Shown: piece by piece, positions 38,819-47,170 of the stretch
How the letters are laid out: every line of letters begins with the position of its first letter
How positions within the stretch are numbered: position 1 is the stretch's first letter
Source of the DNA: an uncultured Bacteroidales bacterium
GTDB taxonomy: Bacteria > Bacteroidota > Bacteroidia > Bacteroidales > UBA932
Reading direction: 5' to 3'
Assembly: GCA_944326235.1 (NCBI GenBank)
Contig: CALVDH010000008.1
Location: 1 to 64,000 of the forward strand
DNA: 64,000 bases
The notes under the pieces: model-generated
What the model saw: the letters and a program-made list of their open reading frames with translations, nothing else
Told to the model about the DNA's origin: nothing
Database searches by the model: none
Program-made: the position numbers and the translations under genes

Positions 38819-38892
38819 TGACCTCGGCGGGATTCAAACCCACAACCTTCTGATCCGTAGTCAGATGCTCTATTCAGTTGAGCTACGAGGCC
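38819..38892 (-). tRNA. tRNA-Arg (anticodon ACG)
   Basis: A 74-nt cloverleaf on the minus strand. Acceptor GGCCTCG (38886-38892) pairs with CGAGGTC (one G-U), the anticodon stem-loop is TCTGA-CTACGGA-TCAGA (anticodon ACG), the T arm is GTGGG-TTTGAAT-CCCGC, and the discriminator is A. CCA is not encoded. It lies 13 bp after rplS on the same strand. Confidence 0.95.
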
Positions 38893-38905
38893 AATATTTC
38901 AGAAA

Positions 38906-39292
38906 CTATTCTGCTTTCGCTGTTTCCTCGGCTACCACACCGGCGAACTTCTTCTCCTTGATGCGGGCCTTCTTACCTGTGAGGTTCCTGAGGTAGAAAA
39001 TCCTTGCCCTGCGTACCTTACCGCTCTTGTTGAGCTCTATCTCAGAGATGAAGGGTGAGTACAGAGGGAAAATCCTCTCAACACCTACACCGTTGGAAAT
39101 CTTGCGTACAGTGAAAGTCTGGGTAGTACCGGCACCTTTCCTCTGTATCACTACTCCACGGAACTTCTGGAGTCTCTCCTTGTTCTCCTCTTTAATCTTA
39201 TAAGTCACAGTGACCGTATCGCCTGCCTTAAACTCGGGATACTTCTTCTCGTCCTGTGCAAATGCCTGTTCTGCAATCTTTATTAAATCCAT
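38906..39292 (-). CDS. rplS: 50S ribosomal protein L19
   Basis: A 128-residue bL19 at the 30S-50S interface. Family signatures are [15 protein letters not shown] near the start, [12 protein letters not shown] in the middle, and [10 protein letters not shown] followed by [10 protein letters not shown] short alanine/glutamate tail ([10 protein letters not shown]) extends the C-terminus, as in related Bacteroidota. A full promoter is at 39367-39397, leaving a leader of about 70 nt. It stands apart from rimM/trmD and is followed by tRNA-Arg(ACG). Confidence 0.97.
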   Translation of the reverse strand: MDLIKIAEQAFAQDEKKYPEFKAGDTVTVTYKIKEENKERLQKFRGVVIQRKGAGTTQTFTVRKISNGVGVERIFPLYSPFISEIELNKSGKVRRARIFYLRNLTGKKARIKEKKFAGVVAEETAKAE

Positions 39293-39366
39293 TTTCTTAT
39301 TCCTTTAGTGGCAACATTGCTGTCATCATCGACATCCTGCAAGAGGTTGCTTATTTTTTGGGACTG

Positions 39367-39397
39367 CAAAGATATACAAAAGAGTACATATTGCAAA
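39367..39397 (-). promoter_or_regulatory. rplS promoter
   Basis: TTTG (39394-39397), 19 nt, TATCTTTG (39367-39374) on the minus strand: exact consensus. Confidence 0.8.
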
Positions 39398-39409
39398 TTT
39401 TTTTAGCAT

Positions 39410-40567
39410 TTAGCTGAACATTTTTTTCAGACGATCGAAAAAGTTCCTGTCCATCTTGCTTGGCTTAGGAGCGAAATTGTCTGAATTTCTGAGCTTTTCG
39501 AACATTTCTTTCTCGCTGCGGTCCAACTTGGTCGGAGTCCACGCCTGAATGAAAACAAGCAGATCGCCGCGGCCGTAGCCGTTAATATCAGGAACACCTT
39601 TCCCTCTTACCCGAAGTATGGCTCCCGACTGAGTGCCCGGTTCTATCTTTATCCTGACCTTACCGTCTGCGGAGGGAATCTCGGCAGAAGTTCCCAGCAC
39701 CAGATCCGGCATGGATACGAACAAAGTGTATATAAGGTCGTTGCCGTCCCTCTGCAGTTCCCCGTTATCCTCCTCCTCTATCAGTACGAGCAGGTCACCG
39801 TTTACTCCATTGCCTCTGGCCGCATTGCCCTTGCCGTGAACAGTCAGCTGCATGCCCTCCACCACTCCGGCTGGAATCTTGAATGTAACCTCCTCTGAGT
39901 CCTCAACTACCCCGGCACCATGGCATTTGGGGCACGGCTTGGTAATGACCTTTCCCTGGCCGCCGCATGCCGGACACGGTGAGGTTGTCTGCATGCGGCC
40001 CATGAAGGACTGCACCATACGTGTGACCATACCGGTTCCGTGACATGTCTCGCATACGTGGATATCGGCTTCAGACTCAGCCCCGCGTCCACCGCAATGA
40101 GGACATTTGACAGCTTTTTTGATCTTGACCGTCTTGGTGACTCCATTGACAATCTCAGAAAGTGACAATTTGACACGTATCCTGATATTGGAACCTTTCT
40201 GTACCCTTGCCCCTCCTCGTCCTGATGAGGAGCCGAAACCGCCGAAGCCGCCGCCGAAAATGTCGCCGAACCTACTGAAGATATCCTCCATGGTAAAGCC
40301 GCCGAACCCATCGAATCCACCACCTCCGCCTGCCGCTCCGCTCATTCCGGCATGTCCGAACTGATCGTACCTTGCCTTTTTGTCCGGATTGCTGAGAACA
40401 TCGTATGCCTCAGCTGCTTCCTTGAATTTTTCCTCAGCCGCAGCATCACCCGGATTGCGGTCCGGATGATACTTCAGAGCCATTTTACGGTACGCCTTCT
40501 TTATGTCTTCCGCCGAAGCGTCCCGGGAGACACCGAGTACCTCATAGTAATCTCTCTTTTCTGCCAT
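39410..40567 (-). CDS. dnaJ: Chaperone DnaJ
   Basis: A 385-residue type I Hsp40. The J domain (1-70) has HPD in [10 protein letters not shown] glycine/phenylalanine-rich region (about 75-120) is followed by four CxxCxGxG zinc repeats ([32 protein letters not shown]) and the substrate-binding C-terminal domains. It stimulates DnaK ATP hydrolysis. grpE lies 3 bp upstream on the same transcript; dnaK is not in the window. Confidence 0.97.
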   Translation of the reverse strand: MAEKRDYYEVLGVSRDASAEDIKKAYRKMALKYHPDRNPGDAAAEEKFKEAAEAYDVLSNPDKKARYDQFGHAGMSGAAGGGGGFDGFGGFTMEDIFSRFGDIFGGGFGGFGSSSGRGGARVQKGSNIRIRVKLSLSEIVNGVTKTVKIKKAVKCPHCGGRGAESEADIHVCETCHGTGMVTRMVQSFMGRMQTTSPCPACGGQGKVITKPCPKCHGAGVVEDSEEVTFKIPAGVVEGMQLTVHGKGNAARGNGVNGDLLVLIEEEDNGELQRDGNDLIYTLFVSMPDLVLGTSAEIPSADGKVRIKIEPGTQSGAILRVRGKGVPDINGYGRGDLLVFIQAWTPTKLDRSEKEMFEKLRNSDNFAPKPSKMDRNFFDRLKKMFS

Positions 40568-40570
40568 AGC

Positions 40571-41149
40571 TTATATCCCCACTACTACTTTTGCAAAACG
40601 GATAACCTTGTCATTCAGTTTATAACCCTGCTGGATGACATCCACAATCTTATTTTTCTGCTTTTTCTCCTGAACGGGCAGCTGGGCCACAGCCTCATGA
40701 TAGTCAGTATCCAGTTCCCTGCCCAAAGCTTCGATAACACTCAAGCCACGCCCCTTAAGAAAGGTCATCAGTTTGTTGTATATCAGCTCCGTTCCCTCTA
40801 TAGCGGCTTTGTCTGCCTCTGACTCCCTGAGTACCTGAAGAGCTCTCTCACAATCGTCGAGCACCGGAAGCATACCTTTTATAATATCCTCGCCGGCCGT
40901 CGCGATGAGATCCAGTCTCTCCCGCGCCGTCCTCCTGCGGTAGTTGTCAAACTCAGCCGCAAGCCGGATATATTTGTCATTTACCTCCGCGACACGTGCC
41001 TCAAGGGCTTTAACCGCCTCATCCTCCTGCTGTACTTCTTCCTGGGCTGCCGGCTCCTGGTCCTGGACAGTGTCCTGCGAAATGTCCCCGACGTTCTCCT
41101 CGGGGACATTATCCTGATTCTGCTTTATATCTTTATCTTCCATAATCAT
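40571..41149 (-). CDS. grpE: Nucleotide exchange factor GrpE
   Basis: A 192-residue GrpE. A disordered acidic N-terminus (about 1-45, rich in Q, E and D) precedes the long helix (EARVAEVNDKYIRLAAEFDNYRRR-like) and the beta domain with a GYKLNDKVIRFAKVVVG ending. It releases ADP from DnaK. An internal ATG at 41143 (MEDKDIK) is an alternative start. dnaJ follows by 3 bp. A short palindrome (41202-41212) upstream may be regulatory. Confidence 0.94.
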   Translation of the reverse strand: MIMEDKDIKQNQDNVPEENVGDISQDTVQDQEPAAQEEVQQEDEAVKALEARVAEVNDKYIRLAAEFDNYRRRTARERLDLIATAGEDIIKGMLPVLDDCERALQVLRESEADKAAIEGTELIYNKLMTFLKGRGLSVIEALGRELDTDYHEAVAQLPVQEKKQKNKIVDVIQQGYKLNDKVIRFAKVVVGI

Positions 41150-41201
41150 GATTTTTCAACTCGCAATGCTGTAAGCAAAAACACTGCCAGATAGAAAAAT
41201 C

Positions 41202-41212
41202 GACAAAATGTC
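41202..41212 (-). promoter_or_regulatory. Possible operator upstream of grpE-dnaJ
   Basis: GACA-TTT-TGTC, a short perfect palindrome about 55 nt before grpE. It could be a heat-shock regulatory site, but I cannot tie it to a known Bacteroidota regulator, and no CIRCE element is seen. Confidence 0.25.
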
Positions 41213-41225
41213 AGTTCCGCGGGAT

Positions 41226-42680
41226 TCAGAGTCTGATAATCTGAGGCTCGACTCCACGGTACTTGGGCATTGTCGCTCCTATAGGGGCCCCGATATATGT
41301 GGGGTCGCACATGACATACCTGGTTCCCTCGTACTCAAAACTGTCTCCCTTGACATCTGAGGGAAGAGCAACGCCGCAGGCGACATGTCCCTTATAACAG
41401 AACATCGTGACATCCAGTCCGAGAAGATCCCTGACGAGCCACGAAAAGATAAGGACCCTGTCCTTGCAGTTATTGGAACCGTAGAAGAAAGATTCCTCGA
41501 CAAAAAGCGGCTTTGTACGTCCGAACATCTCGTAGTCGGTCTTATACTCAAAACCACGCTGAACAAGTGTAAGCACGAATGAGACAGCCTGCTGAGGGTT
41601 CATATTGTCCTTTAGAATCTTATACCTTAGACTGGTAAATACCGCCTTTTTAAGCTGCGCGTCCACATCCGAGCGGTGATAGGTCAGCAGGTCCGACTGC
41701 GGATAATCCAGAGTGAACTTGACGCACGGTATATTCAGCGGCACATTCACTTCCTCATCCACGTACTGGGTCCATGAGGGCAGTGCCTTCAGCTGATAAT
41801 CGCTGTTGCTGACCACAAGCTGCTTGTCAATCACCAGGTTCATCTTCTTCTCAGCCGCGGAGAAATCCTCGGAGAAAGTATACAGAGGGTCCTGACTGTT
41901 AAGCCTGGAATAACTGTAGATATAGAAATCCTCATCGCCGTCAGTAATATAAGACACCTGATAAATAGGTGCCTCAAAGGGAATAAGCAGCATCATCTGA
42001 CCGCCAGAGGCCCCCACCCTGACCTTGTACTGCATCTGACTGAGGAGGAACATCTGGGTCATTATCTTCTCATTGACATATTCCTCGATATACACGGCGT
42101 CAGTTATCTTCTTGATCGTAGTATACAGGGCCCAGTCACTCATAGAATGAGCCTTCCGCATAGCCTCGAGAGCCTCGACAGTAGGCATGAAGTCCGATTC
42201 GGACAATACCTTCCATGCCTTGGACGCATCCTGCTCCGTTGCCTGAATCCGCGGTATCCTCATATTATCGGCGAATGGTATGTCACCCTGGATTCCGAAA
42301 AAGTCCACAGAGACTTCCGGTGTCCCTGCGTATGAAGCGGATACAGCAGCGACAGGTGCAGCGGCAGGGACGGACAGAAAACCCGGACAGGGCAGGCCGG
42401 GAAGGCCGGACGACTCTGCCTCCGAAGGATCATAATAAACAGGTTCATCCGGGACAGGACCTACCGGATCCTCCTTGCCTCTCTGAACCAGGAACTCCTC
42501 CCAGGCTGCCGCCAGGTAGTCGGTGAATTCAGAATTGGCCTTCGACCGCCAGTCCTTGAACTCCTGGGCCCGCTGCCTGTAAAAGTCCATAAAGGACTCA
42601 TCATTCTGGGCATTCGCAGGCTGGACGAATACCGAGAAGAGCAGGATGAAGAGTGAAGAATATTTAACGAATTTGGACAT
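41226..42680 (-). CDS. Exported transglutaminase-like protein
   Basis: A 484-residue exported protein with a signal peptide (1-24, ending ANA). A low-complexity Pro/Ala/Gly stretch (about 70-120) separates a short N-terminal helical region from the rest. The C-terminal part (about 345-470) has the order Cys405 (NNCKDR), His432 (KGHVACGV) and Asp459 (MCDPTY), the Cys-His-Asp layout of transglutaminase-like cysteine enzymes. It lies 75 bp downstream of the LPP20-like lipoprotein gene on the same strand, with a weak hairpin between. Substrate unknown; it may act on proteins or wall peptides in the periplasm. Confidence 0.65.
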   Translation of the reverse strand: MSKFVKYSSLFILLFSVFVQPANAQNDESFMDFYRQRAQEFKDWRSKANSEFTDYLAAAWEEFLVQRGKEDPVGPVPDEPVYYDPSEAESSGLPGLPCPGFLSVPAAAPVAAVSASYAGTPEVSVDFFGIQGDIPFADNMRIPRIQATEQDASKAWKVLSESDFMPTVEALEAMRKAHSMSDWALYTTIKKITDAVYIEEYVNEKIMTQMFLLSQMQYKVRVGASGGQMMLLIPFEAPIYQVSYITDGDEDFYIYSYSRLNSQDPLYTFSEDFSAAEKKMNLVIDKQLVVSNSDYQLKALPSWTQYVDEEVNVPLNIPCVKFTLDYPQSDLLTYHRSDVDAQLKKAVFTSLRYKILKDNMNPQQAVSFVLTLVQRGFEYKTDYEMFGRTKPLFVEESFFYGSNNCKDRVLIFSWLVRDLLGLDVTMFCYKGHVACGVALPSDVKGDSFEYEGTRYVMCDPTYIGAPIGATMPKYRGVEPQIIRL

Positions 42681-42699
42681 AATACCTTATTTTACAATA

Positions 42700-42734
42700 A
42701 AGCTCCCGCCGAACTTTACAGCAAGGGGGAGCTT
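42700..42734 (-). terminator. Weak hairpin after the LPP20-like gene
   Basis: AAGCTCCC (42700-42707) pairs with GGGAGCTT (42727-42734) over a 19-nt loop, 22 bp after the LPP20-like stop, followed by a T/A-rich stretch on the minus strand. It may partly separate this gene from the transglutaminase-like gene. Confidence 0.4.
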
Positions 42735-42755
42735 ATGAGATTAAGATTTTAAAAA

Positions 42756-43331
42756 TTATTTGTTGTTCTGCATCTGAAGAGCCATTTCCTCATCGAAGGT
42801 CTTCATAAACAGATGCTGGTCAAAGTCAATGGCCAGTTTCTCATCTCTGGAGATGGCTTCCTCGAGACCGTCCATAACCTTGGTTCTGGGCATCTCGATG
42901 TTGATCCAGAACTCGTAGGAGCCGTCAGGGTTCTGATACAGCTTGGTGCCTCTTATGACTGCGCCGTTGAGTTCCTGATTGACAACGAGCCTGGCATTCT
43001 GCTCAACTTTCTGTGCGAACTCAGCCTTGTTGGCGACATTGACCTGATTCATATACCTTTCGGTAACGGCCTTGATGGTAGAGGAAATCTGGTTGCCGAG
43101 CTGAGTACGGGCATTGAGGTCAGCTATAGTTCTGGCCATCTCCTGATCAGGGCTTGTTCCGGAAGCAGTAGCGCGGAAATACTCCATGTCAGACATGTCG
43201 GCGGGAGTGTTGAACGGCATGATGATTTCGGTCTTGCCCGCATTCATGACGTTTTTCTGACCGCCGCACGAAGAAACAGCCATCACCATTGCGATGACCG
43301 CGAATACCATAGGGAAAAGTTTTGTTTTCAT
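42756..43331 (-). CDS. LPP20-like lipoprotein
   Basis: A 191-residue lipoprotein. The signal peptide ends in the lipobox AVSSC, with Cys22 as the lipidated residue. The mature part fits the LPP20 family: an early ATASGTSPDQEMARTIAD segment with ARTQLGNQISS, and the closing YEFWINIEMPR strand. LPP20-family proteins are small envelope lipoproteins of poorly known role. A full promoter lies at 43360-43389. Together with the transglutaminase-like gene it may form an envelope pair. Confidence 0.75.
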   Translation of the reverse strand: MKTKLFPMVFAVIAMVMAVSSCGGQKNVMNAGKTEIIMPFNTPADMSDMEYFRATASGTSPDQEMARTIADLNARTQLGNQISSTIKAVTERYMNQVNVANKAEFAQKVEQNARLVVNQELNGAVIRGTKLYQNPDGSYEFWINIEMPRTKVMDGLEEAISRDEKLAIDFDQHLFMKTFDEEMALQMQNNK

Positions 43332-43359
43332 ACGTTTAAATAATTATTAATTTAAAATA

Positions 43360-43389
43360 CAAATTTAACATCTTTTTTGAAAAATGCAA
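43360..43389 (-). promoter_or_regulatory. Promoter of the LPP20-like gene
   Basis: TTG (43387-43389), 19 nt, TAAATTTG (43360-43367) on the minus strand: exact consensus. The -33 overlaps the T tract of the fba terminator. Confidence 0.75.
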
Positions 43390-43427
43390 TAAAAATAGGA
43401 GTGCTGACAAAATGTGACACTCCTATT
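43386..43427 (-). terminator. fba terminator
   Basis: AATAGGAGTG (43394-43403) pairs with CACTCCTATT (43418-43427), a 10-bp stem. On the minus strand it is followed by a T-rich stretch (43386-43395). It begins 25 bp after the fba stop. Confidence 0.75.
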
Positions 43428-43452
43428 CTCATTTTATTCATCTTTCTGCGGA

Positions 43453-44415
43453 CTACATCTTGTCATTGCTGCCGAGAACATCATATATCTTGTGGATATA
43501 CAGCTGTTTCAGCTTATCACGTGCAGGTCCGAGATATTTTCTGGGATCGAACTCCTCGGGATGCTCCACCATCACCTTGCGGATAGCAGCCGTCATGGCG
43601 AGACGTCCGTCGCTGTCGATGTTGATCTTGCAGACAGCTGACTTTGCAGCCTCACGGAGCTGGTCCTCGGGAATACCTATAGAGTCCTTCAGATGTCCGC
43701 CGTAGTGGTTGATCTCAGCCACGATATCCTGGGGCACAGAAGACGAGCCGTGCAGGACGATAGGGAACCCGGGGATACGCTTCTCTATCTCGTGCAGGAT
43801 GTCCAGACGGATCTCGGGCTTCTGACCGGGCTTGAACTTGTATGCACCGTGAGATGTTCCGATGGAGATGGCAAGGGAATCCACACCGGTCTTGTTTACG
43901 AAGTCCTCGACTTCCTCAGGACGGGTGTAGGTATGGCTCTCAGCCTTCACGTCATCCTCTACTCCGGCCAGGACACCGAGCTCACCCTCTACGGTAACAT
44001 CATACTTGTGAGCATACTCGACAACCTTGCGGGTCAGTTCCACATTCTCGTCGTAGGGCTTGGACGAACCGTCAATCATGACTGATGAGAAACCGTACTC
44101 GATGCAGCTCTTGCAGAGCTCGAAGCTGTCACCGTGATCGAGGTGCAGCACGATGGGAATGTTGCAGCCCAGTTCCTTGGCATACTCCACGCCGCCCTGA
44201 GCCATATAACGGAGGATAGTCTGGTTGGCATACTTGCGGGCACCGCTGGATACCTGCAGGATGACAGGGGACTTGGTCTCCACACAGGCCTGGATGATGG
44301 CCTGCATCTGTTCCATGTTGTTGAAGTTGAAGGCGGGAATAGCATAGCCGCCGTTGATGGCCTTCTTGAAGAGCTCTCTTGAGTTCACGAGGCCGAGTTC
44401 TTTGTAAGATACCAT
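43453..44415 (-). CDS. fba: Class II fructose-bisphosphate aldolase
   Basis: A 320-residue zinc-dependent aldolase that splits fructose-1,6-bisphosphate in glycolysis. Catalytic Asp and zinc-binding His are in LHLDHGD. VEGELGVLAGVED carries the conserved Glu, and SIGTSHGAYKF and LHGSSSVP carry further zinc and phosphate ligands. Length fits the B-type class II enzyme. A full promoter (44466-44495) overlaps the divergent gmk promoter. Confidence 0.95.
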   Translation of the reverse strand: MVSYKELGLVNSRELFKKAINGGYAIPAFNFNNMEQMQAIIQACVETKSPVILQVSSGARKYANQTILRYMAQGGVEYAKELGCNIPIVLHLDHGDSFELCKSCIEYGFSSVMIDGSSKPYDENVELTRKVVEYAHKYDVTVEGELGVLAGVEDDVKAESHTYTRPEEVEDFVNKTGVDSLAISIGTSHGAYKFKPGQKPEIRLDILHEIEKRIPGFPIVLHGSSSVPQDIVAEINHYGGHLKDSIGIPEDQLREAAKSAVCKINIDSDGRLAMTAAIRKVMVEHPEEFDPRKYLGPARDKLKQLYIHKIYDVLGSNDKM

Positions 44416-44451
44416 AATATATCTATCTTTAAAATTAAATATCCGATATTC

Positions 44452-44483
44452 TTGCTATCGTCTCGCAAATTTAGATATTTTTG
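44452..44483 (+). promoter_or_regulatory. gmk promoter
   Basis: TTG (44452-44454), 21 nt, TATTTTTG (44476-44483). The -7 element ends 4 bp before the gmk ATG at 44488, so the transcript may be nearly or fully leaderless. Confidence 0.6.
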
Positions 44484-44495
44484 TAATATGAACAA
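44466..44495 (-). promoter_or_regulatory. fba promoter
   Basis: TTG (44493-44495), 19 nt, TAAATTTG (44466-44473) on the minus strand: exact consensus. It overlaps the gmk promoter, and its -33 lies inside the first codons of gmk. Confidence 0.75.
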
Positions 44496-45057
44496 AAAAG
44501 TAATCATTTTCTCAGCCCCCTCCGGAGCGGGCAAAAGCACTGTCGTAGGACATCTGCTGAAAACATTTCCTTTTCTGGAGTTCTCCATATCAGCCACTTC
44601 GCGTCAGCCGCGCGGCAGCGAGAAGGACGGAGTCGAATACTACTTCTTCTCCGTGCAGCAGTTCCGGGACCTTATCTCAAAGGACGCATTCGTAGAATAC
44701 GAGGAGGTCTACCCAGGGTCATTCTACGGCACTCTCCGTTCGGAGGTGGAGCGGATCTGGGCAAAAGGCCACGTTATACTGTTCGACATAGACGTCAAGG
44801 GCGGAGTGAACCTGAAGCGCATCTTCGGAGACAATGCCCTGTCCGTCTTCGTCAGGCCACCGTCCGTGGAGGAACTGCGCAGCAGGCTCATCGGACGGGG
44901 GACAGACTCTCCTGAAGCAATCGACAGAAGGGTTGCAAAGGCGGAGGAGGAACTCAGGTATGAGTCAATGTTCGACCGGATTCTGGAGAATGACAGGCTA
45001 GAGGACACTCTCGCAGAGGCAGAGGACATAGTCAGGACATTCGTAGGAAAGCTATGA
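44488..45057 (+). CDS. gmk: Guanylate kinase
   Basis: A 189-residue guanylate kinase that phosphorylates GMP to GDP. The P-loop is SAPSGAGKST (9-18). The GMP-binding part has SATSRQPRGSEKDGVEYYF and VEYEEVYPGSFYGTL. The start is the ATG at 44488 (MNKKVIIFSAPSG); the longer frame from 44452 runs through the promoter. nadD overlaps the stop by 4 bp and an M28 peptidase then overlaps nadD, so the three are translationally coupled. Confidence 0.95.
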   Translation: MNKKVIIFSAPSGAGKSTVVGHLLKTFPFLEFSISATSRQPRGSEKDGVEYYFFSVQQFRDLISKDAFVEYEEVYPGSFYGTLRSEVERIWAKGHVILFDIDVKGGVNLKRIFGDNALSVFVRPPSVEELRSRLIGRGTDSPEAIDRRVAKAEEELRYESMFDRILENDRLEDTLAEAEDIVRTFVGKL

Positions 45058-45596
45058 GAAAGGCTCTCTACTTCGGATCTTTCAACCCTGTCCACTACGG
45101 GCATGTCTCCATAGCGCGGTTCGCGGCGTCTATGGAAGATGTCGATGCCGTGGTCATCATCCCCTCCCCCCACAACCCGTTCAAGGACACATCCATTCTC
45201 GCGGATCCGCTGCTCAGGCTGGGACAGGTCCGCCGTGCTTTCGAAGGCGTATCCCCTAAAATCACCGTCAGTGACATCGAATACCGTCTTCCAGAGCCCC
45301 TATACACCATCAACACCCTGCATGCCATTCAGCAGGAGGAACCGGGAAGTGAGCTGATTCTGCTCATAGGAGCCGACAACATAGCCAGCCTGGAGAGATG
45401 GTACAAAGGTCCGCAGATACTCCGGGAATTCGAAGTATGGGTATATCCCCGCAAGGGATTTGACGGGCCCGTACTCTGCCGGGAATGTGCCGGCAGGACT
45501 TCTGCCCGCTGTATACGTTTCCTCGAAGACGCGCCGCTTCTGGACATTTCGTCCACCCAGATTAGAAACCAACTCAACAAAAACCAGATACCATGA
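45054..45596 (+). CDS. nadD: Nicotinate-nucleotide adenylyltransferase
   Basis: A 180-residue nucleotidyltransferase that adenylates nicotinate mononucleotide in NAD synthesis. The T/HxGH motif is in FGSFNPVHYGHVS, GADNIASLERW is the conserved substrate loop, and ISSTQIR closes the fold. It starts at ATGA overlapping gmk and ends at ATGA overlapping the M28 peptidase gene. Confidence 0.93.
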   Translation: MRKALYFGSFNPVHYGHVSIARFAASMEDVDAVVIIPSPHNPFKDTSILADPLLRLGQVRRAFEGVSPKITVSDIEYRLPEPLYTINTLHAIQQEEPGSELILLIGADNIASLERWYKGPQILREFEVWVYPRKGFDGPVLCRECAGRTSARCIRFLEDAPLLDISSTQIRNQLNKNQIP

Positions 45597-47101
45597 AAAC
45601 AAGAACTGTCTTAATCTCAGCCATGGCCCTGGTCCTCGCAGCAGCCTCCATGACTCCAGCCGGAGCACAGAGACGTCAGATGCAGATGACCGACGAGCAG
45701 AAATACCTCGACGCCATGCACCGCAACATTACCTCAGACAAACTGTTCGGCTACGTAGAGCAGCTTTCGGACTCTACACTCGAAGGCCGCCTGGCCGGCT
45801 CTCCCGGCATGGCCAAAGCCGTATCCATCGTAGAAAATTACTATAGGGAGTGGGGTCTGAAACCTGCCGTAGACAACGGCACCTATATTCAGGAATACTC
45901 ACATCCCTGCGTGGAGGTCTTCCCTGGAAGCACCATGGAAATACTCTTCCCCGTCTACGGCCAGAAACGCAAGGACACCGTATGGATCACCAAGTCCTAC
46001 CCCTGGGCTGACGGCTGGTTCGCCGGCGGAATGACCGGCAACGGCGACATCACCGCAGACATCGTCTATGCGGGATTCGGTGTCACGGCACCGGAACTCG
46101 GCTATGACGACTATGCCGGCATCGACGTGCGCGGCAAGATAGTCCTGGTTGAAGGCGAGACCCCCAACACCAGCCGCAACGACGACACTCTGCGCATGTG
46201 GTACGACCACACCCTGCACCAGACGAAGCTCAACAACGCGGTGGCGCACGGAGCTGTCGGACTGCTCTACCTCTGGGTTCCCGGTCCCAATGCTCCGTAC
46301 AATGAAGGATTCGTATACGCCCATGTCACAGACACCGTGGTGAACGACATTTTCCGCGGCACCGGACGCACCTATACCGAGACCGTAAAAAAGATCTACG
46401 ACACCAAGAAGCCACAATCCTTCAACACCGGCAAGAAGGCCCGCATCCGCATGAATGCCACCTACAACCCCGATGCTACCGGCAAGAACATAATCGGCAT
46501 AGTCGAGGGCAGTGACCCCGTCCTCAAGAATGAGTACGTCATCATCTCCGCACATCTGGACCACCTGGGAATGATTCCTTACCATATCGCCGGAGCCAAT
46601 GACAACAACGCTTCCTCCGCCGCCCTTCTGGGAGTAGCCGAGGCCCTGGCCAAGTCCACGGTCAAGCCCAAGCGCACTGTGGTATTCCTGAGCCTTGACG
46701 GAGAAGAGGCCGGTCTTACGGGCAGCACCTACTACACGAACCATCCCATATTCCCGAAAGAAAGCGTAAAGGCGATCATCAATCTGGAGCAGGTCGGTGC
46801 CGGACAGATGCTCTCGGCCAGCTACCCCTACAACTTCCCTGATCTCGCTAAATTCACTGAGCAGGCCAACGACAAATATGTCCACCGCATACTTCATCAG
46901 CGCGAAACACGCTACGTAACCCGTCCCCGTACTGACGGAGTAGTGTTCATGAAGGCAGGATACCCTGTTCTCGACATGCGGGCTGCGGGAGGCGGATACT
47001 ACCATCATCCCAAGGACAACCCTTCATCCATCAATCCCGAGACCCTCCAGGCAGCTGCGGAATGGATATACTGGACAGCTGTCATGATTGCCAATCAATA
47101 A
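45593..47101 (+). CDS. Exported M28-family zinc aminopeptidase
   Basis: A 502-residue secreted metallopeptidase. A signal peptide (1-25) precedes a PA-type insert (about 150-290, with GKIVLVEGE) and the M28 catalytic domain. Predicted zinc ligands are His321 (SAHLDHLG), Asp337 (GANDNNAS), Glu372 near the catalytic Glu371 (DGEEAGL), an acidic residue in NLEQVG and a late His in YYHHPKD. It removes N-terminal residues from peptides. It overlaps the nadD stop by 4 bp. Confidence 0.88.
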   Translation: MKTRTVLISAMALVLAAASMTPAGAQRRQMQMTDEQKYLDAMHRNITSDKLFGYVEQLSDSTLEGRLAGSPGMAKAVSIVENYYREWGLKPAVDNGTYIQEYSHPCVEVFPGSTMEILFPVYGQKRKDTVWITKSYPWADGWFAGGMTGNGDITADIVYAGFGVTAPELGYDDYAGIDVRGKIVLVEGETPNTSRNDDTLRMWYDHTLHQTKLNNAVAHGAVGLLYLWVPGPNAPYNEGFVYAHVTDTVVNDIFRGTGRTYTETVKKIYDTKKPQSFNTGKKARIRMNATYNPDATGKNIIGIVEGSDPVLKNEYVIISAHLDHLGMIPYHIAGANDNNASSAALLGVAEALAKSTVKPKRTVVFLSLDGEEAGLTGSTYYTNHPIFPKESVKAIINLEQVGAGQMLSASYPYNFPDLAKFTEQANDKYVHRILHQRETRYVTRPRTDGVVFMKAGYPVLDMRAAGGGYYHHPKDNPSSINPETLQAAAEWIYWTAVMIANQ

Positions 47102-47170
47102 GTTAACGGGCCATGCGTCCGGCACAATCTTTGCATGCGCAAGGCTGAATTTTAATAAAAAAAGCAAGGA

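Noticed and set aside
41150..41225. CIRCE operator before grpE
   Set aside because: No TTAGCACTC-N9-GAGTGCTAA inverted repeat; only a short GACA-TTT-TGTC palindrome is seen.
45899..47008. Minus-strand ORF of 369 codons opposite the M28 peptidase
   Set aside because: Pure shadow of the peptidase gene; composition biased and no recognisable domain.
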